Positions 58,255 through 64,000 of a DNA stretch of 64,000 bases are shown here, in pieces. Position 1 is the stretch's first letter. Each line of letters opens with the position of its first letter. The DNA comes from Branchiostoma floridae. Lineage: Eukaryota > Chordata > Leptocardii > Amphioxiformes > Branchiostomatidae. A program made the translations under genes and the position numbers. The stretch spans positions 12,607,075 to 12,671,074 of the forward strand of contig NC_049980.1 in NCBI RefSeq assembly GCF_000003815.2, in the 5' to 3' direction. The notes below the pieces were generated by a model. That model was not told where the DNA came from. It made no database searches and was given only the letters and a program-made list of their open reading frames with translations.

Positions 58255-61200
58255 AACCCGTCGGACTAGAATTTTCCTTACAGAAAGCTACTCAAACTAA
58301 TTTTCTGTAAGACAAAAGCATATCAATACATTACACGCCCCTTTCTCCCACAAGAAAAAAAAATCAATTATTTTTACAAAACCTTTACGTGTGTAAGGCT
58401 CACAGCATTACAATCAACTGCGTTCACATAGATCAGTAATCTCAACTTCATTCTGGGAAGTCACCCGATACACGTCTTTGCTGTATGATATATCTTTGCT
58501 TTTTAATTCTCCGACACTTTCTTAGAATATTGGTACAGTAGGTTTATGATATTAGTATACTTGGATTGGTGCTACGATAAAATATTGTAGCATGAGGAAC
58601 TAACCCCATGATAGTGGTGACTAAGGTAATTTTTTCACACTTTTAACCAGGAGCGTAGTTATGTTTTTCTGAGGGCGATTAGCATGGTATATTGCTGTGT
58701 ATTATGATAGATGGATCTTTATTGTCGTTTCATACGATGTTATTTATTTGAAAATACTTACCACCTAGTTCAGTGTGGTAGTCATCACAATGGAAGTATC
58801 AATTGGTTTCAAAGAGAAATCTTCAATACGTAGTCATACATTTCTTCTGAAATTGGATACAACCGAGCATTAACGTTTACATTGTTTCCATACAACAACG
58901 AGGGATCTATAAGTTCACTGTAAAAAGGTCACTTTTCTCGTAAACTCAAGTAGATCGCAAAAGTTTTGGGTCTTAAGACACTTTGGTAATAGAGAACAAG
59001 ACACGAGGAGGCGTCCGACTGGGACAAAACACCTTGGGTGCACTTCGTTGCCGTAATGGCGTGTAATTTGGCATTTAGTTTAGAGGCTATGCCGTATATT
59101 TTGTCATAGCGACTGTGCCTCCTTTATTGCAAGCACTAAACGCCTTGGAGCCTATAGCTGGTAATAAAAATGAACAAGTTTTCGCTTCAAATTGGGATAA
59201 CATGGTCGATATACATGACTCAAATGTGTGGCACATACTACATTCTTCTGGCGTCAAACCTGCATACCTTGCATCAAGTCCAATATACTATCAACTCTTA
59301 TCTTTGTTTTATTACATTTCCTAGTCGGTAATCATGTGGGGATATAATGAAAGGTATTTATAGGATTAGTTGCTATAGTAATCAATAAAATTACATTATG
59401 GTGTGCGTTGGTAATTTTGACAGTGAACGAATAGCATAGCAAAAGAGGACGAAGGAAAGCAAGTATCCTTAGGAGCGATGGCTTAGAAATACCGTCTGTG
59501 CTTGTAAATTTTTGTTAGACCGTACTACAAGAAGAATAACACTGCACAAACAGTACAATCGGTACTCTATAGTTTATACTTTTGATTTGTGATACTGTTT
59601 TCCCATAGTGGAGGTAATAAAGGTGCGAACCCTTCGTTTGTACAACACTCACGTTTGTAGCGTGTTCTTTTGGATGCTGGCAAGGTCAGCCAGCGCAATT
59701 TTGTCTAGTTTATATGCGCTGTGTAGAGAACCGGTAGGCACTGGCTGACGCATGGGTGTAATAAAACCATCTCTACACAGAGCGGCCTTTGAAGTGCTCA
59801 CGGATTCAGTCTCAAGGAACGCAATAGAAGAAAGAAACGTAAATCACATCTTCTGGAGGGTGCAATATATATGCAGGTCGATTCGTCTGGAGGCAAGCTT
59901 TATTTTACCGCACAGTATGAGCTGTAACACAAATTCTATAAACGAAGCATAAAACGCGGCAATTAGTGCAATAATTGGCTGTTATCATATCGTCCCGGTG
60001 ACATTCATGTACATGTGCAGATAAAAATTTACGACCGTCATATAAACTTCAAGCCATGGTCCACTATTATATTTCATGTACACATAAAAGGTAATCCGAG
60101 CCCCGAGTCGGTATAATTGCTCTTAGGGATTCTGATGACACGCCTAGAGTGATGTCAGTCTGACACATAAAACTGGGGATGAAGGACCAACATGGCAGGG
60201 GCTGTACGGTAAGACGGCTGCGTAGAACATGTAAGACGGTTCGCACTAATTCAGTTTCAAAGCGTAGTATAATGCAACTTCTCCTTTGACCCCAACACAT
60301 CTTTTAACCTATTTGCCACCCCCATCACACACGTGTATGGATTTACGAAGAATGCACCACAAATGGAGACCTTGGTAACTTGATCAGCCGAATACGGGGA
60401 TGCAGTTACACTTCACCTATGAATGCGAACATTGCCCTTGTCATATCACAGGAAGACCTGCAAACAAATGGTCATATTAGTTGTCTTCTGTATTTGTTTT
60501 CCTAGAAAAGTCAACCAGAGGACAAGCATGGTTTAAAAATCTTTTGGAAAATTTACCATTGCATCATAACAATTTAAGAGGTAGCAAAAAGCATCTCCTT
60601 GATTGATGTGACATACAGGACAAAAAAAAACTTCAATAATGAAAAACCAAAGGGTTGTACCAGTTAGTTTATTGGGTAACTGCCAACATCTACAATACAT
60701 TTGCTATTGCACTTGCCACTTGAAATCCTACTTGCCCTTTGAATTACGTAGTTGTTTCCTTCACGTTCACAGATACATTGCTGGACTTGCACATTCAGTT
60801 ACAGTGTACATCATGGAAATGTCCACTTCAAGCAGCCTATTTTAGTCATGGCAGACAGAAAAACATTGATTTTACTTTCTCATGTTTTTACAACCGGCAA
60901 GTTTTCAAGTTTGGAACACTATCCTTATCAACACTGAACCAATGTTATCTTGTTGACTGTTAAACAAAAGGGACCGCTGTTGTCCAATTGGGTTGTCATG
61001 TAGCCCCCGCATAATTACTAGTACACGCTGTGAAGCATTGCTCCAAACAGGTTTTTGTTGTATATATACTTGCACTAGTCACAGACTATTTTCATATATC
61101 TTGAGGATATCGTTATTCCTTTGCCAGAACTAGCAAGCTTCCAGAATAAAAGACATACACAGCTTTTAGCTTTGTCCTCTTTTCTTAGACCAATCATTGG

Positions 61201-62501
61201 AACAAGTGTGAACATCACTGTGATGGCACTGCACATCCATTCCTGACATTCAAGCATTTTCCAGCACATCTTCTACTAAATATGACATTTTATTAGCAAG
61301 GGAAGCATATAGATTCTAGCTGACAAGTGCTTCACTACATCACTATCATTACTACAGAGCTGATACTCAATTTAACTTAACTTAACTAATGTTAAACATG
61401 GGAGTAACAAATGTAACAACTAAGTGCAAACATGTAACAAGGAGTACAAATGCAGGGAATGATGCATGGAGTTTAATTGTTGTCCATCTGTGGGTTGGAA
61501 AAATTCAAATTTTCATTTGGTTGCTATATTGGTTTCATTAAATATTGGTCCAGTTACGTTTATCTATCTTGCATGAAAATCTTTCCAAGGAAAAATGTAA
61601 GAATGTGACTGTGAAATGGAAAATTTAACAGAAAATGTGGATATCTAGTGTCTACCTTGCCAAATGACATTTCAATAAAATAAAATAAAATAAAAAATAC
61701 AGCTTTCTAGCTTTTTTCATGTCTTGACTGTTGGAGAAGGCTTGAAAAATGCTCATCAGCTGCATTTGGAGAAATTATTTATACTAATCTTCTATGTACT
61801 GGATGTCATTACTATTTCAAGAAAACTGGCCATATCAATGATAATCTATATTTTTTGTACAGAAAGACACATAGCTCTTGTATATCTGATAATGTGTAAA
61901 TCTTTGGAAGAAAGTATTTAAGGCAAAAGATGAATACCTTGACACCCAGAGAGAACCTTTTCATCCTTGCATCTAAATCCAATGATCTCAGTTACACAGG
62001 ATCACCAACCAATACAGTACTGACCCTCACAACCGTAACCTAGAATCACGAATCAGATATATTGCCTTGACAATGTCCTTCAAATTTCTGTGAAAAGTTG
62101 ATATTCACCAGATTGGTACAATAAAGGTTAAATCAGCTCTTCTGGGTTACAGGGTACACAAAGTGTCACTTTTTTTAAAGGTATCACAGCATTTAGAATT
62201 TTTACTTTGCATTTCAAAAAGCCCAGCACCAGGTTGAAGCTACAAACATGCACAATCATTATAACATTTCTCCGTATCATTTGTGGCATTTTCTCTATGG
62301 ATATCCCAGTCCATGTTCAAGATTAACGTACTTTGTTATAGCATTTTTTGTACATCACTTTGCACATGCAGCACTTTTTTTAGACCAGTTCAACTACAGC
62401 ACTATAGGATTTGTGAATCTGGCAAACTTTAGATTCATATTTTGTAGGGTGCTTGTACCAGCTGGGTGCCAGCAAAATTTCTTGTCGTCGTCCCTACTGC
62501 C
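58255..62501. other. Convergent 3' region of module 3 (+) and stathmin (-)
   Basis: No coding exon is supported. It should contain the 3' UTRs of both genes. No AATAAA occurs soon after the module 3 stop; one lies near 59384. For the - strand gene, ATTAAA (complement at 61472-61477) and AATAAA (complement at 61288-61293) are candidates. An AAAAT-unit tract is at 61673-61697. Confidence 0.45.
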
Positions 62502-64000
62502 TCAGCCAGATGTAGCAAACTCCTTTTTGTTCCTGCGAACCTCCTCTGCATGCTTTTCCTGCAATTGAAAGAAGTAAAAATTGTGGTGTCAAAATCAAAC
62601 TACTGGCAATGTTAATTGTTGCCAGTAGTCTTCCTTCCCTCATCTACTAAGAAGTAACCTTACTCCAGGAATGATGATCATTAAGTGCTGTCTTTCTTCA
62701 GACAGAATCGTTAAATCTAAATATAATAGTGATTAGGTACATTAGTGTGTATGAGCAATGTTAGTAACCCTTGGACTTATGACATTAAATCTTCAAGTAG
62801 TCCCATTATCTCATCCTCTGCAAAACTACCCACAGTACTGATGGCCAAGTTACAGTGTAGCATTGAACATTCATTATTTCATTTTCAGCAGGCTTTAACA
62901 GATTTTTCTTTCTCAGCTACATTATCACAACTTTACAACCTTTCTGAGTGTTCACTCTTTCCTGTTATTGTAGCAGTTTGTCTTTTTTTTCAAAATGGAA
63001 CATTTTCAATATCTATTGAAATGATAACGACTTGTAATTCTACATGTCTAACATTTCTTTGTCTAACATTTCAAATAAATGTTACTGGTAATTCATAGAA
63101 TGGCCTGACTAATTGCTACTATGTAGTGGACTCACTATCAAGGTAAGAAGTTTAAAATTCTTGTATCATTTGAGAACTAAATTTTTTGAAAATGTGGGTC
63201 TACTGATAGATGAAAACATCTTTGGGGAAATTCAAGTTGGGCTTTATGTTTCNNNNNNNNNNNNNNNNNNNNNNNNNNNNNNNNNNNNNNNNNNNNNNNN
63301 NNNNNNNNNNNNNNNNNNNNNNNNNNNNNNNNNNNNNNNNNNNNNNNNNNNNCTGTGGAAATCACACCTACAAAATCTATCTTTCCATATTGATTGTAAC
63401 AAGTTTCACTGAACAAATTAAAAACATGTACAGAGATTCCCTTCAAGAACTGCCGCAGCTGTAATGATTTCATAATCTGGCATCTAAAACCCAAGCACCC
63501 CCTGGTGAATATATGTCCAGGATGACTAACACTAATGGGCTATTTTTCACTTACCTGGTGCGATCAGTGCATAATTCTTCTTCACAAACCCGGACATTAA
63601 CAGAACAGTTACTAGTCTCCAGGGATACATGTACATCTACATGTATATTAGGAATGATCTGATACAACTGCATGTACCAGGCAAAATGTAATGATCTTGG
63701 ACAATGTCTTTTACCAGCCACTTTTGGTCTTAACAAATTATGGCTAAAATCTTAATTCGCTTATTAGTTTTTCTCCTGTTTTATATCATGATGCAAGTCC
63801 TAAGAAATGCACTGTGAACATTTCTACACAATGAGCCAGAAGACCACTTGTTTCACTTTGACATACATTTATGCCAAGGAAAAATTTATTATGGTATCCG
63901 TTATTTTGCAGACAAACATGTTTGGCTGTCCTTGTACATCATAACTTACCATCTCCTTGAGACGTTCAATCTTGGCCTGCCTCTGAGCTTGTTGGTTCTG
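62502..64000 (-). CDS. Stathmin family protein, 3' part (partial)
   Basis: Two exons are seen on the - strand: 64000-63950 (incomplete at its 5' side, 17 codons, QNQQAQRQAKIERLKEM, then donor gtaagt) and 62558-62502 (18 codons plus TGA, EKHAEEVRRNKKEFATSG, after a TTTCAATTGCAG acceptor). Both joins are phase 0. AQ..AK.ERL.E..KHAEEVRRNK is the characteristic C-terminal end of the stathmin helix, which binds two tubulin dimers and controls microtubule dynamics in the cytoplasm. The exon break just before EKH falls where vertebrate stathmin genes also split, as I recall. The tail is short. The regulatory N-terminus and most of the helix lie beyond the window. A 100-N gap is in the intron. Confidence 0.87.
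63253..63352. other. Assembly gap (100 N)
   Basis: One hundred N within the stathmin intron. A missing exon here cannot be excluded, but the flanking phases already match. Confidence 1.

Noticed and set aside
1-64000. CRISPR arrays, operons, ribosome binding sites, prophage
   Set aside because: The sequence is eukaryotic. The tandem arrays have no spacer structure and genes are split by introns.

Overview
The window is eukaryotic nuclear DNA from an animal with compact, intron-rich genes. GT-AG introns, AATAAA poly(A) signals, CA/TG and other microsatellites, tRNA-derived SINEs, foldback MITEs and a stathmin gene are all visible. The repeat style and the tandem SLC17-type transporters suggest a marine invertebrate deuterostome, most likely a lancelet (Branchiostoma). 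That assignment is inference. There are three assembly gaps, at 22009-22108, 44483-45053 and 63253-63352.

Layout. Positions 1-23000 hold no gene that I can support. They contain a 31-bp minisatellite (5684-6194), TG/CA tracts, SINE and foldback elements, a 36/39-bp satellite (18790-19012), a 1.16-kb element with perfect 25-bp terminal inverted repeats (19728-20885), and a few promoter-like or exon-like spots. At 23038-26893 there is a two-exon gene with a TATA box for a small secreted six-cysteine protein that I do not recognise. Its intron is full of young repeats. From 28961 to 58254 lies a tandem array of SLC17-type (sialin/VGLUT-like) major facilitator transporter modules on the + strand. 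Gene 1 (CDS 30571-39200, 13 exons, 591 aa) and module 2 (43303-52645, 13 exons) are close paralogues with the same intron positions and phases. Both have a duplicated 5' exon/promoter block about 1.3-1.5 kb upstream. Module 3 (53154-58254, 11 exons) is a more ordinary SLC17 module. At the far end, a stathmin gene enters from the right edge on the - strand (coding 62502-64000, partial) and converges on module 3.

Main finding. Modules 2 and 3 look like one gene. The last exon of module 2 ends in a 42-bp coding repeat followed by strong phase-0 splice donors. Module 3 begins 0.65 kb later with a phase-0 acceptor preceded by a TACTAAC branch-point match, and it has no start codon before its first membrane segment. 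There is no AATAAA/ATTAAA and no copy of the array's promoter block between them. Spliced together they would give a protein of about 1145 aa carrying two complete MFS transporters (about 24 membrane helices). In the first half the TM1 and TM4 charged residues usual in SLC17 are replaced. In the second half they are kept. This pairs a possibly non-transporting or re-purposed module with a canonical one, while gene 1 exists as a single copy of the unusual type.
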